From: Pseudoflavonifractor capillosus
GTDB taxonomy: Bacteria > Bacillota > Clostridia > Oscillospirales > Oscillospiraceae
Direction: 5' to 3'
Assembly: GCF_016899775.1 (NCBI RefSeq)
Contig: NZ_JACJJE010000004.1
Span: 50,130-114,129, forward strand
DNA: 64,000 bases
How positions within the stretch are numbered: position 1 is the first letter of the stretch; the number at the start of each line of letters is the position of its first letter. Made by a program: the position numbers and the translations under genes. This document shows positions 49,558 to 58,528 of this stretch, piece by piece. Under the pieces are notes generated by a model. It made no database searches. It had not been told where the DNA came from and worked only from the letters and a program-made list of their open reading frames with translations.

Positions 49558-50899
49558 CGGAATGCCCGTCTGGTTTGATGGAAAAAACATCAACGAAGCC
49601 CTGTTTTGTGAGGAGTTCTTGCAGACGCACAAGATTCTCTTCACAAACGGGGCTTTTTTCACGCCCGAAGGCCGTGTAACCGATGAGCTGCCCCTGCGGG
49701 GAGAGATTTTTGAGGAGCTGAAATGCTGTGCGGTCAGCAATATCCCCCGCAAAATCAGCAACATTGTGGAGCTGATGAAGCTGGCGGCGCTGGTGGAGGA
49801 TTTTCCACCGAAGGCTGACCGGATTCACCTCTCCAACGGGACGCTTTTTCTGGACGGAAAATTTGTGGAGGGAAAATCTGAAATCGTCCGCAACCGGTTC
49901 CCCGTGGCCTACAACCCCAACGCCCCGAAACCCGTCCTCTGGCTGCAATTTCTGGACGGCCTGCTCTACCCGGAGGACATCCCCACCTTGCAGGAATACA
50001 TCGGCTACTGCCTGATCCCCAGCAACAAGGGCCAGCGGATGATGGTCATCAAAGGCAACGGCGGTGAAGGCAAGAGTCAGATCGGCGCTGTGCTGGGAAC
50101 TTTGTTCGGCTCCAACATGAAGGATGGCAGCATCGGGAAAATATCCGAGAACCGATTTGCCCGTGCCGACCTGGAGCATATCCTCCTGTGTGTGGATGAC
50201 GATATGCGGATGGAAGCCCTGCGCCAGACCAACTATGTAAAATCCATCGTCACCGCCCAGGGCAAGATGGATTTGGAGCGCAAGGGCAAGCAGAGCTATC
50301 AGGGATGGATGTGCGCCCGGCTGCTGGCCTTCTCTAACGGCGATTTGCAGGCACTGTTTGACAGGAGCGACGGGTTCTACCGCCGCCAGCTGGTGCTGAC
50401 CACAAAAGATAAGCCTACTGGCCGTGTGGATGATCCCGACCTGGCCGAGAAAATGAAGGCCGAGGTGGAGGGCATCCTGCTGTGGGCCTGTAAGGGCTTG
50501 CAAAGGCTGGCTGCCAACAACTTCAAGTTTACCGAGAGCCAGCGCACTAAAGACAACCGGGAGGCTGTCAAACGGGACAATAATAATATTTTTGATTTTC
50601 TGGAATCCGAGGGATATATTCGGCTGAAAGCAGACAGTACCATCAGTTCTAAAGAACTGTATGAGATTTACCAGATGTGGTGCGAGGAAAACAATCTTAC
50701 GGCGCTGAAGCGGCGCAGCTTTAGTGATGCTGTGATCGCCAATCAGGGCAAGTACAATCTGGAATACTGCAACAGAATCACCAACATCGCCGGGCGGCGG
50801 GTGTGGGGATTTTTCGGAATTGAAGCGATTGCCAGACCTTATATAAACGGATTTTCCAATGTTTCGGAAGATACGTACGTACCGAGGCAGGCCGAGTAA
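49535..50899 (+). CDS. P4-family SF3 helicase / primase-associated ATPase
   Basis: A 454-residue D5/P4-type ATPase: MVIKGNGGEGKSQIGAVLG (Walker A), HILLCVDDDMRMEAL (Walker B), and TAQGKMDLERKGKQ with LLAFSNGDLQALFDRSDGF (sensor and arginine finger). A C-terminal winged helix follows. It unwinds DNA for element replication. The ATG at 49535, after AGGAGG, was chosen over 49484, which lies inside the primase gene without a ribosome site. Confidence 0.9.
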   Translation: MKKNNPPDGMPVWFDGKNINEALFCEEFLQTHKILFTNGAFFTPEGRVTDELPLRGEIFEELKCCAVSNIPRKISNIVELMKLAALVEDFPPKADRIHLSNGTLFLDGKFVEGKSEIVRNRFPVAYNPNAPKPVLWLQFLDGLLYPEDIPTLQEYIGYCLIPSNKGQRMMVIKGNGGEGKSQIGAVLGTLFGSNMKDGSIGKISENRFARADLEHILLCVDDDMRMEALRQTNYVKSIVTAQGKMDLERKGKQSYQGWMCARLLAFSNGDLQALFDRSDGFYRRQLVLTTKDKPTGRVDDPDLAEKMKAEVEGILLWACKGLQRLAANNFKFTESQRTKDNREAVKRDNNNIFDFLESEGYIRLKADSTISSKELYEIYQMWCEENNLTALKRRSFSDAVIANQGKYNLEYCNRITNIAGRRVWGFFGIEAIARPYINGFSNVSEDTYVPRQAE

Positions 50900-51149
50900 C
50901 TCAGTGCTTTTGTACGTATGTACACAGCATTTCACCCAAAACCGTTCTATAGGGGACTCTCGTATCGCACCCCAAACGGCAGACAAACCACGCCTTTGTT
51001 TGCTGCCGGATGGCTGGTGTTTGGCAGAACATCGGCTGTCCGGGCTGAACAACAGGAAACGATGCAGATGGTTTCCGGGCAGTTCAGCAGCGGTCATCGC
51101 AATGACCGCAATCCCCCCTCGGGAGAGCCCACGGCACTTTGCAGCCCTT

Positions 51150-51190
51150 CGGGATGAAAGTGTCATAGTGGGTTATTACACTTCCCGCAG
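51150..51190 (+). other. Origin of transfer (oriT) upstream of the MobV gene
   Basis: AAGTGT (51158-51163) and ACACTT (51178-51183) flank TAGTGGGTTA (51166-51175), which differs by one base from the pMV158 nick region. It lies 56 bases upstream of the relaxase gene. The rest of 50900-51246 has no gene. Confidence 0.7.
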
Positions 51191-51246
51191 GAAGTGCATC
51201 CCCGTCCCCCAGCCGTCTGCTGCTGAGCTGAAAGGAGCTGACTTGT

Positions 51247-52530
51247 ATGGCCAGAAATGACGGAATCGACCGTACCTTTGCCCGTAATCAGGACTTGCCC
51301 ACCCTTGATGATGTGGCAAAGGTGCAGGAACACAATGAACGAGAAAAGGACAACTACTCCAACCAGGATATTGATACCAGCCAGACCCACCGGAATATTC
51401 ACTTCAAAACCCCCACCGACAGCTATGCTGCCATGTTCGATCAGATGATTGCCGATGGCGTTATCTCCACCCGTGGCCTGAAGGCCGATGCGGTAAAATA
51501 CGGGGAACTGATTTTCGATGTGAACTCCGCTTACTTCCACAATCACGGCGGCTATGAATATGCCAAACAATTTTACACCGACGCATACAAAGCAGCCGTA
51601 GAGATCGTGGGTGGTGAGCAGTATATTCTCTCCGCTGTCATGCACGCTGATGAGCGCAACCGGGCTATGTCGGAAGCTCTGGGAAAGGATGTATACCACT
51701 ACCACCTTCATGTGGTCTATATCCCGGTGGTGGAAAAGCAAATTCTCTGGTCAAAGCGGTGCAAGGATAAATCCCTTGTGGGAACGGTCAAGGAGACCAT
51801 TATGCAGGTCAGCCGGAGCAAAAAGTGGGAATCCAAGGTGGCTCTGGATGAGCAGGGCAATCCGCTTTTGACCGCCAAGGGAAAGAAAGTCCTGCGGACA
51901 TCGTACAGTGTTCTACAAGACGATTTTTTCAACTATATGAAAGCTGCCGGATATACCGATGTGGAGCGTGGAGAGCGTGGCAGCACCGAGGAACATCTGA
52001 CAGTGACCCAATTCAAGGTGGCACAGGAGAAGCAGCGTCTGGAGACCATGACCGCTCAGATCGCTCAGACGGAGCAGACCTTAAATAACACGCAGGCCGC
52101 CATTGAAAAAAAGGAAAAGGAGTTACAATCCCTGCAAAAGCAGGCGAAAGAGCAGCGCACCGCTGCTTTGACTGTGCAGGAAATTCGCTCCATGGGGAAA
52201 AAGACCATTACCGGCAATATCACACTCACTCCATCCCAGTGCAATATCCTCAAGGACTATGCAGTCACTGGTCTTCTGGTCAAAGCGGAAAACAGCCGCT
52301 TGGAAGAAAAGCTGCGCAGCGCCCAATGGAGTGCCGCCATCTGGAAACAGAGATACGATGCCCTGTACAACGCATATCAAGAATTGAAGAAAGAGATCCA
52401 GCCGTATCTGGACGCCGTCAAGCTCGCACCTGAAAAGGTACGGGCTTTTTTTGATGCCATTTTGACCCGGACCCGACAAGCAAGGCAACCGACCAAACCT
52501 ATTCGCCGCAAGCAAGATATGGAACGCTGA
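51247..52530 (+). CDS. mobV: MobV-family relaxase (Pre/Mob)
   Basis: A 427-residue relaxase that nicks oriT and leads the strand into a recipient. MobV motifs are visible: HNEREKDNYSNQDIDTSQTH with NIHF near residues 28-52, and the metal-binding HYHLHVVYIPV (near 155). A long coiled coil (about 255-310) follows. AAGGAGCTGACTT precedes ATG 51247. With no mating-pore genes in the element, transfer must rely on another conjugative system. Confidence 0.92.
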   Translation: MARNDGIDRTFARNQDLPTLDDVAKVQEHNEREKDNYSNQDIDTSQTHRNIHFKTPTDSYAAMFDQMIADGVISTRGLKADAVKYGELIFDVNSAYFHNHGGYEYAKQFYTDAYKAAVEIVGGEQYILSAVMHADERNRAMSEALGKDVYHYHLHVVYIPVVEKQILWSKRCKDKSLVGTVKETIMQVSRSKKWESKVALDEQGNPLLTAKGKKVLRTSYSVLQDDFFNYMKAAGYTDVERGERGSTEEHLTVTQFKVAQEKQRLETMTAQIAQTEQTLNNTQAAIEKKEKELQSLQKQAKEQRTAALTVQEIRSMGKKTITGNITLTPSQCNILKDYAVTGLLVKAENSRLEEKLRSAQWSAAIWKQRYDALYNAYQELKKEIQPYLDAVKLAPEKVRAFFDAILTRTRQARQPTKPIRRKQDMER

Positions 52531-52551
52531 AAGAAAGGAATTTTACTGCCT

Positions 52552-52767
52552 ATGATGAATCAGAACCAGCAGGCAACGAACCTGCCCATTGATCGTAAGA
52601 TGCTGCTCTCCATTCGTGAGGCAGCCGAATACAGCAACATCGGAATCAACAAAATCGATGAGATGCTGAAACAACCCAACTGCCCCTTTGTCCTGTATGT
52701 GGGCACTAAAAAATTGGTAAAGCGCAAGGCTTTTGAGGAGTTTATCGAAGGTCGGGTTGCGATTTGA
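52552..52767 (+). CDS. xis: Excisionase, Tn916 Xis-like
   Basis: A 71-residue basic protein with a MerR-like winged helix: MLLSIREAAEYSNIGINKID and FVLYVGTKKLVKRKAFEEFI. It would bend DNA and steer the integrase to excision. It lies 21 bases after mobV and before the integrase. Confidence 0.87.
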   Translation: MMNQNQQATNLPIDRKMLLSIREAAEYSNIGINKIDEMLKQPNCPFVLYVGTKKLVKRKAFEEFIEGRVAI

Positions 52768-52774
52768 CAAAACA

Positions 52775-52821
52775 GCCGTTTTTGGTGCGCCGGACACTGA
52801 TTGGTGCGCACCAAAAACGGC
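52775..52821. repeat. 16-bp inverted repeat between xis and int
   Basis: GCCGTTTTTGGTGCGC (52775-52790) and its exact inverse (52806-52821). Both the left arm and the loop carry TTGGTGCG, the unit of the attachment repeats. It may be an accessory binding site or a terminator. Confidence 0.75.
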
Positions 52822-52910
52822 GTAATATATTGAAAAAATTGTGTTTTTGTGTTAGAGTAGAGTGTTGTGATGAACTCACGTTTCCTACTCTAAGGAAAGG
52901 AGTTCATTAT

Positions 52911-54098
52911 ATGGGCAAAAACTTAAAAGGCAGAGAATGTGGAAAGGGTATCTGCCAGAGAAAAGACGGTAAGTACGCCGCAAGATATACCGCAAAGGAC
53001 GGTTCCCGCAAGGAAAAGCATTTCGATACGCTCCCGGAAGCTCGCAACTGGCTTGCCGATGCACAGTACGAGGATAAGCACGATGTTCACAATCCTTCCT
53101 CCGAAATGACGGTGGATTCCTGGTTTGAGTTCTGGATCACTCATCTGATTGCAGATCTGGCACCCAATACCAAGAGAAATTACCGGGAACGGTATCGAGT
53201 GAACATCCAGCCGGTCATCGGAAGTATGCGCTTGTGTGATGTCAAACCGATGCATTGCAAGATCGTTCTGAACAAGATGGAAGCAACTTATGCAGGTTCT
53301 ACCATCCGTCAGGCGTATATTGCCATGGGAATCATGTTCCGTGCAGCAGTCATGAACGATATGCTCATCAAACATCCCATGGACGGAGTTCGTTTTTCAA
53401 AGCCGGTCCGTGCCGTGGATGACATTAAGTTCCTGACTGTAGAAGAACAGGCAGCTTTTCTGGAAACCGCAAAGCGATCTCACAATTACAGGCAGTATAT
53501 ACTGCTGTTGGAGACCGGGCTGCGGACTTCGGAAATGATCGGATTGACCTGGGATTCTATTGACTGGAAAAAGCGGACGCTGACCGTCAGCAAAACGCTG
53601 GAATACCGCCATAGTGAAGGAATCTGGCGTGCCGGTCCTCCCAAAACCAATAGCAGCTACCGCACCATTCCGCTGACAACCCGTGCATACGATGTATTAA
53701 AATCTTGCTACGAAGAACGTCACACTCGCAAAGAATCAGAACTGCTGTCTCAAATTCTGGAATATGTGGATCGCCGTACCGGAGAGACCCAGTATCTCTG
53801 TATGAGAGATTTGGTGTTTATCAATTATCGTACCGGAGAACCCGCCAAAAACAGTTCCTATGACACGCATCTGTACAAACTCTGCGATGAGGCCAAAATC
53901 AAACGGTTTTGTATGCACGCTTTGAGACACACCTATGCGACCCGTGCGATTGAAAGCGGAGTGCTGCCGAAAGTCCTGCAAAGGTTGCTCGGTCATTCCA
54001 GCATCAAAACAACCATGGACCGCTATGTCCATGTCACGGATGATTCCCTGACCAACGCCATCAAACAGTTTGAGCAAAACACCAGTCTGGCAAGTTGA
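52911..54098 (+). CDS. int: Tyrosine recombinase (integrase)
   Basis: A 395-residue integrase of the Tn916/phage type: an N-terminal AP2-like arm-binding domain (YAARYTAKDGSRKEKHF), SAM-like core-binding domain, and catalytic domain with GLRTSE (Arg), HALRHTYAT (His-x2-Arg), LGHSS (His) and the nucleophile in MDRYVHV (Tyr 372). AAGGAG precedes ATG 52911; an in-frame extension to 52764 crosses the inverted repeat and is rejected. It lies 20 bases from attR. Confidence 0.95.
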   Translation: MGKNLKGRECGKGICQRKDGKYAARYTAKDGSRKEKHFDTLPEARNWLADAQYEDKHDVHNPSSEMTVDSWFEFWITHLIADLAPNTKRNYRERYRVNIQPVIGSMRLCDVKPMHCKIVLNKMEATYAGSTIRQAYIAMGIMFRAAVMNDMLIKHPMDGVRFSKPVRAVDDIKFLTVEEQAAFLETAKRSHNYRQYILLLETGLRTSEMIGLTWDSIDWKKRTLTVSKTLEYRHSEGIWRAGPPKTNSSYRTIPLTTRAYDVLKSCYEERHTRKESELLSQILEYVDRRTGETQYLCMRDLVFINYRTGEPAKNSSYDTHLYKLCDEAKIKRFCMHALRHTYATRAIESGVLPKVLQRLLGHSSIKTTMDRYVHVTDDSLTNAIKQFEQNTSLAS

Positions 54099-54117
54099 AA
54101 AATGGTGCGCTGCTGAA

Positions 54118-54140
54118 AAATTGGTGCGGAATTGGTGCGG
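54118..54140. repeat. Right attachment repeat (attR)
   Basis: 23 bases identical to 38343-38365, next to the integrase stop. A further GGTGCGC lies at 54103-54109. Confidence 0.85.
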
Positions 54141-54204
54141 TGGACATCCCCCCAAACCCGGAAACCATTGAAAATACGAGAAAAATCAAGGAGAGTTGAG
54201 ATAT

Positions 54205-55302
54205 ATGAAATTAGGTATCGTGGGTCTCCCCAATGTGGGAAAGAGCACCCTGTTCAACGCCATTACCAACGCCGGCGCGGAGAGCGCCAACTACCCCTTC
54301 TGCACCATCGACCCTAACGTGGGCGTGGTGGCGGTGCCTGACGCCCGCCTGGACAAGCTGTCTGAGATGTATCACCCCAAGAAGACTACCCCGGCGGTGA
54401 TCGAGTTCGTGGACATCGCCGGACTGGTGAAGGGGGCCTCTCGGGGGGAGGGCCTGGGCAACAAGTTTTTGGCTAACATCCGCCAGACCGACGCCATCGT
54501 CCACGTGGTGCGCTGCTTTGACGACGAGAACGTGATCCACGTGGAGGGCTCCACCGACCCCATCCGGGATATGGACACCATCGACCTGGAACTGATCCTG
54601 GCCGACGCGGAAATGGTGGACCGGCGCATCGACAAGGCCCAGAAGGCGGCCAAGGGGGACAAGAAGTTTCTCCGGGAGGTGGAGGTGTTCACCGGCCTGA
54701 AGGGCTGGCTCAACGACGGCAAGTCCGCCCGGAGCTACTTGGGCCAGGTGGACGAGGACGACGCGGCCCTCATCGCCACCTCGGAGCTGCTGTCCCTGAA
54801 GCCGGTGATCTATGCGGCCAACCTGGACGAGGACGGATTTTCCGACCCGGAGGGGGTGGCCTACTACCAGCAGGTGAAGGAGCGGGCGGCCTCGGGGGGG
54901 GCCCAGGTGATCCCCGTGTGCGCCAAGCTGGAGGCGGAGATCGCCGAGCTGGAGCCCGAGGAGAAGAAGATGTTCCTGGACGACCTGGGCGTGCCCGAGT
55001 CCGGCCTGGACCGGCTGGTGAAGGCCAGCTACACCCTGCTGGGTCTCATCTCCTATCTGACCTCCGGCGAGGACGAGTGCCGGGCCTGGACCATCACCAA
55101 GGGCACCAAGGCGCCCCAGGCCGCCGGCAAGATCCACTCCGACTTTGAGCGGGGATTTATCCGGGCGGAAGTGATCGCCTACGACGACCTGATGGCCTGC
55201 GGCTCTATGGCCGCCGCCCGGGAGAAGGGCCTCATCCGCTCCGAGGGCAAGGAATACATCGTCCAGGACGGCGACATTATCCTGTTCCGGTTCAACGTGT
55301 AA
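54205..55302 (+). CDS. ychF: Redox-regulated ATPase YchF
   Basis: A 365-residue Obg-related P-loop protein that binds [18 protein letters not shown] (G1), [20 protein letters not shown] (G3), the atypical ANLDE in place of NKxD, and a C-terminal TGS-like domain ending [13 protein letters not shown]. It associates with ribosomes. The ATG at 54205 matches the conserved MKLGIVG start; the TTG three codons earlier is unlikely. The element has inserted about 65 bases upstream and may have replaced its promoter. Confidence 0.96.
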   Translation: MKLGIVGLPNVGKSTLFNAITNAGAESANYPFCTIDPNVGVVAVPDARLDKLSEMYHPKKTTPAVIEFVDIAGLVKGASRGEGLGNKFLANIRQTDAIVHVVRCFDDENVIHVEGSTDPIRDMDTIDLELILADAEMVDRRIDKAQKAAKGDKKFLREVEVFTGLKGWLNDGKSARSYLGQVDEDDAALIATSELLSLKPVIYAANLDEDGFSDPEGVAYYQQVKERAASGGAQVIPVCAKLEAEIAELEPEEKKMFLDDLGVPESGLDRLVKASYTLLGLISYLTSGEDECRAWTITKGTKAPQAAGKIHSDFERGFIRAEVIAYDDLMACGSMAAAREKGLIRSEGKEYIVQDGDIILFRFNV

Positions 55303-55403
55303 GGACCGGGGTACGCCGGACAAATTTTGAAAAAACAGTTGTATTTTCTCCGTCCATCGTGTACACTATGGACAACAGAATCCGTATGAGGAGGAATTGC
55401 CTT

Positions 55404-55574
55404 ATGAAAGTTGCCCGCTTCGTGCTGAAGATCGTGGCCCTGTCCCTCACCGCCGCCGGCGTCATCTGCGCCATCATCGCCTACTGGGACAAGCTGGCCG
55501 AACTGGGGGACTACGCCAAGACCAAGGTCCAGCAGAAGGCCTGCGCCTCGGAGTATGAGGACTACGAGGAGTAA
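55404..55574 (+). CDS. Small single-pass membrane protein
   Basis: A 56-residue protein with one membrane helix (VLKIVALSLTAAGVICAIIA, about 6-25), then a short basic and acidic tail. ATGAGGAGG precedes ATG 55404. Similar small proteins are frequent in this bacterial group, from memory; function unknown. It is followed by a clear terminator. Confidence 0.65.
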   Translation: MKVARFVLKIVALSLTAAGVICAIIAYWDKLAELGDYAKTKVQQKACASEYEDYEE

Positions 55575-55588
55575 CAAGGGACAAAAAG

Positions 55589-55613
55589 CAGCCGCATTTC
55601 GCGGCTGTTTTTT
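55589..55613 (+). terminator. Terminator after the small membrane gene
   Basis: CAGCCGC, loop ATTTC, GCGGCTG, then six T. Confidence 0.9.
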
Positions 55614-55650
55614 ATTGTTGCAAAGTGGTCCAGGGCGGGAAAGAGAGGGC

Positions 55651-56184
55651 CTATTGGGGCCGCCCCGCGGCCCGGTACCACCGCAGCCGGGTCCGGTCCC
55701 CGGTGCGGCGCAGGATGACCGAGGAGACGATCCCGTCGGCGGTAAACGCGGCCAGGGCCGCCCAGAACACCGGGGGCGGGATCATGGCAAACAGCCGGGC
55801 GGCCGCCGGGTGGACCCAGTAGACCATGGGAAGCAGGAGAAGCCCCCAGGCCAGGGTAAAGGGGAGGCAGACCCGTCCGTTGAGGTTGCCGATCTGGCTG
55901 TGGTAGTCCCAGAAGGAGACGGAGAAGGCCTTTTGATAAAAGACGGAGACGGCGTACTCCACCGCCGTGGCGGTGAGCCCCCCCACAATCACCAGGAGGG
56001 CGGGGGAGCGGAGCACCGCGCTGGGGAGCAGCAGCACCGCGCAGGCCCCCAGGCCGTATACCGGGCACAGGGGGAGGAGAAGCAGGCACTTCCGGTCCAG
56101 GGGGGCGCCGGTCCACCAGGCGTAGCCCACCTCCAGCAGGAAGCCCAGAAAGCTGTAAAAGAGAAAATACCAGAACCACTCCAT
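55651..56184 (-). CDS. CmpB/PF06541-type membrane protein (putative ABC transporter permease)
   Basis: A 177-residue protein with five membrane helices: MEWFWYFLFYSFLGFLLEVG at the start, then RKCLLLLPLCPVYGLGACAV and SFWDYHSQIGNLNGRVCLPF, the family's conserved Y-x-x-x-G-N-x-N-G-R motif. The family is annotated as a putative ABC permease with little proof. AGGAGG precedes ATG 56184; an in-frame extension to 56289 lacks support. Confidence 0.85.
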   Translation of the reverse strand: MEWFWYFLFYSFLGFLLEVGYAWWTGAPLDRKCLLLLPLCPVYGLGACAVLLLPSAVLRSPALLVIVGGLTATAVEYAVSVFYQKAFSVSFWDYHSQIGNLNGRVCLPFTLAWGLLLLPMVYWVHPAAARLFAMIPPPVFWAALAAFTADGIVSSVILRRTGDRTRLRWYRAAGRPQ

Positions 56185-56374
56185 CCCGCATCCTCCTGAA
56201 CGGCGGACCTGTCTCCGCCCAGATTCGGCCCGGGAGGCGGAGTGGCTCCGTCTCCCGCCGGACAGAGTTAGGATGAGAGGCCGCTCCATGAATCATACGC
56301 GGGGAGCCCTGGAAAAACAACGCCCCCGGCCGCCGTGGAGGAGGCCGGGGGACGGAACAGCGGCGAAGCCGCGT

Positions 56375-57424
56375 TTACAGGGTCGGAAGGGGATCGCCCA
56401 GAGGCGCGGGAGCGTCCTCCCCCTCGTTGGCCTGCTGGGGCGTGAGGGCGGAGCCGGGCAACTGGGGGACGAAGGAGACCTGGAGGACCGCCTGGGGCCA
56501 GTTCACCTTCACCTGGGCGTGGAGCCCCTTCTCCTGGGCGGTCCGCTCCAGGAGGGCGACCAGCTCCCCCAGCACGTCCCGGGTGAGATAGCCGCCCCGC
56601 CAGTGGAAGATCAGGGGCTTTTTCTTGCGGATGGCCTGGAGGGCCCGCCGGCCCACATCCTCCTGTTTGGTAAAGGACAGCTTCTGCTCCCGGTAGAAGA
56701 ACCGGTCCCCCTGGGTGCAGGCGGGGGCATGGGTGAGAATGGGCTCGTGGTCCCGGAAGATTTTTTTGTCGTCCAGATTGAAGTAGTCGTACCGGATCAC
56801 CCCGTCTCCCCCCAGGGAGTTGTCAAAGGTGGCGTCCAGATGATAATACTGCCCGCCGATCCTCACAATGTTCCAGGCGTGGCGGTAGCGGATGCCCTTG
56901 TCCGGGTTGTTCTCCGAGATGACCACGATGCACCACAGCCCCAGGGCGTCGCACAGGGCCTTCACCGCCTTGGCGATGCCCTCGCATACGCTCACCCCCT
57001 GGCCCAGGGGGCCCAGAATCTCGTGGGAGTAGGGCTTTTTCAGCTTGTCATACCGCACGTTCCGGCAGATAAAGTCGTGGATGTACCGCTCCTTTTCGCC
57101 CTCGCTCTTGTCCATGGCGGGGCGGGCCAGCTTGGCAATCCGGGCGGACATAGCCCGCTGGTGCTCCCGGATCTTCCCCTTGTCAAAGAGGTACTGGGGC
57201 AGAAACTCCACCGTGGAGGCGGCGGGGTGGACCCGGCAGGAGAAGCCGGTGACGTAGAAGATCTCCGGGTGGTCCAGGCGGAGCTGGAATAGGATCTGAC
57301 CCAGCTCCTCCATCTCCAGCCGGGGGACGGGGAAGGCGGGGCGCAGCTCCTCCAGGCCGGTGAGAATGGCGTGGTAGGCGCTCTGCCAGGTCTTTCCCAT
57401 GCGGCTGTAGTAGTAGAACTCCAT
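56375..57424 (-). CDS. Transglutaminase-like cysteine protease domain protein
   Basis: A 349-residue protein without signal peptide. The transglutaminase core carries a full triad: Cys in GVSVCEGIAKAVKALCD (near 155), His in RYRHAWNIVRIGG (near 187) and Asp in YYHLDATFD (near 201). AGGAGG precedes ATG 57424. It follows lrgB by 14 bases, so it is the third gene of an lrgA-lrgB operon; a link to wall turnover is inference. Confidence 0.88.
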   Translation of the reverse strand: MEFYYYSRMGKTWQSAYHAILTGLEELRPAFPVPRLEMEELGQILFQLRLDHPEIFYVTGFSCRVHPAASTVEFLPQYLFDKGKIREHQRAMSARIAKLARPAMDKSEGEKERYIHDFICRNVRYDKLKKPYSHEILGPLGQGVSVCEGIAKAVKALCDALGLWCIVVISENNPDKGIRYRHAWNIVRIGGQYYHLDATFDNSLGGDGVIRYDYFNLDDKKIFRDHEPILTHAPACTQGDRFFYREQKLSFTKQEDVGRRALQAIRKKKPLIFHWRGGYLTRDVLGELVALLERTAQEKGLHAQVKVNWPQAVLQVSFVPQLPGSALTPQQANEGEDAPAPLGDPLPTL

Positions 57425-57438
57425 GCAGGGCCCTCCTT

Positions 57439-58119
57439 TTAGAGAAACAGGGCCAGCAGGGAGGTGAAGATCCCGCACACACAGATGGCGATGGAGCTCA
57501 TGGCCCCCTGAATCTCGCCGATCTCCATGGCCTTGGTGGTGCCCAGGGCGTGGCTGCACGCCCCGATGGCCAGTCCCTCCGCCACCGGGTCGGTGATGCG
57601 GAACCACTTGGCGAACAGGGGGGCGAACACCGCCCCCACCAGACCGGCCAGGATTACCGCCGCCGCGGCCACCCCCTGGATGCCGCCCTGGCTCTCGGCG
57701 ATGCCCAGGGCGATGGCGGTGGTGACGCTCTTGGGCAGGAGGGAGGCGGTGAGCACCTCCTCCAGCTGGAACAGGCGGCACAGGGCCAGCACGCTGCCCA
57801 GACTGGCCAGGGTGCCCGCCAGACACCCGGCCAGGACCGGAAGAAAATACTCCTTGAGGACGGCGCGCTGGTGGTAGATGTTCAGGGCCAGCACCGCCGT
57901 CACCGGACCCAGCATCATCTGGATCAGGCTCGCCCCCTGGTTGTAGTGCTCCAAGGGGATGTGAAAGACGGCCAGAATGGCGATAATCAGCACGCCGGCG
58001 ATGATCAGGGGGTTGCACAGCACCCACCCGGTTTTCTTTTGGACCCACAGCCCGGCGCACCAGGCGGCGGCGGACAGGGCCAGACCGAAAAACGGGGAGG
58101 TCAGAATCGCGTCAAGCAT
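57439..58119 (-). CDS. lrgB: LrgB/CidB-family membrane protein
   Basis: A 226-residue protein with about seven membrane helices; ASLLPKSVTTAIALGIAESQ and GACSHALGTTKAMEIGEIQG are the family signature. With LrgA it affects murein hydrolase activity and, in several Firmicutes, pyruvate transport. AGGAGG precedes ATG 58119; overlaps lrgA by 8 bases. Confidence 0.93.
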   Translation of the reverse strand: MLDAILTSPFFGLALSAAAWCAGLWVQKKTGWVLCNPLIIAGVLIIAILAVFHIPLEHYNQGASLIQMMLGPVTAVLALNIYHQRAVLKEYFLPVLAGCLAGTLASLGSVLALCRLFQLEEVLTASLLPKSVTTAIALGIAESQGGIQGVAAAAVILAGLVGAVFAPLFAKWFRITDPVAEGLAIGACSHALGTTKAMEIGEIQGAMSSIAICVCGIFTSLLALFL

Positions 58120-58483
58120 GGCGGTCCTCCTTCCGGTTCCGATGGCGGAGCATCAGCAGCCGCACAGTCCACCCGGTGACCAGATAGACCACCGGCGTGG
58201 TGAGCACGATGATGAGGAGCAGGGGGACCAGCTGGCTTTTCAGCAGTTCGATATGCTCCAGCAGCCCCACAAAGGAGGGCAGGAAGAAAAAGGCCATATT
58301 GGCCACCAGAAAGTGGGAGGCGGTCTGGATGTGCCGGTCCTTCACCACGCCGGTGAGCAGCAGGACCATCAGCAGCACCATGCTGATGACGCTGGCGGGA
58401 AAGGCCACCGGGAGAAGGGCGGCCACCCCCTCACCCACCAGACAGATCCCAAAGATCAGGGCAAGCTCGCCCATAATATTCAT
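58112..58483 (-). CDS. lrgA: LrgA/CidA-family holin-like protein
   Basis: A 123-residue protein with four membrane helices: LALIFGICLVGEGVAALLPV, FPASVISMVLLMVLLLTGVV, FLVANMAFFFLPSFVGLLEH and LLLIIVLTTPVVYLVTGWTV, ending in a basic tail. These are the positions seen in the LrgA/CidA family. The ATG at 58483 follows AAGGAG. First gene of the lrgA-lrgB-transglutaminase operon. Confidence 0.92.
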   Translation of the reverse strand: MNIMGELALIFGICLVGEGVAALLPVAFPASVISMVLLMVLLLTGVVKDRHIQTASHFLVANMAFFFLPSFVGLLEHIELLKSQLVPLLLIIVLTTPVVYLVTGWTVRLLMLRHRNRKEDRHA

Positions 58484-58528
58484 GGAATGATTCTCTCCTT
58501 GTTGATCAAATTTCTGTGGAAACGGCAA

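Larger units (their letters stand above)
38343..54140 (+). mobile_element. Integrative mobilizable element with type III R-M / AAA-HEPN defence cargo
   Basis: A 15.8-kb insertion bounded by 23-base identical direct repeats (38343-38365, 54118-54140). It holds, right to left, a tyrosine integrase, excisionase, MobV relaxase with oriT, P4-type helicase, CHC2 primase, sigma-like regulator, zinc-finger protein, and a leftward cargo operon of defence genes. It has no type IV secretion genes, so it would need a helper conjugative element. It is inserted upstream of ychF. Confidence 0.88.

Noticed and set aside
52764..52910. N-terminal extension of the integrase to 52764
   Set aside because: It crosses a 16-bp perfect inverted repeat and lacks a ribosome site; AAGGAG before 52911 fits the known family start.
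55562..56320. Overlapping 252-residue minus-strand frame over the CmpB-type gene
   Set aside because: Its composition is a frame shadow; the other frame has membrane helices, family motifs and an AGGAGG start.
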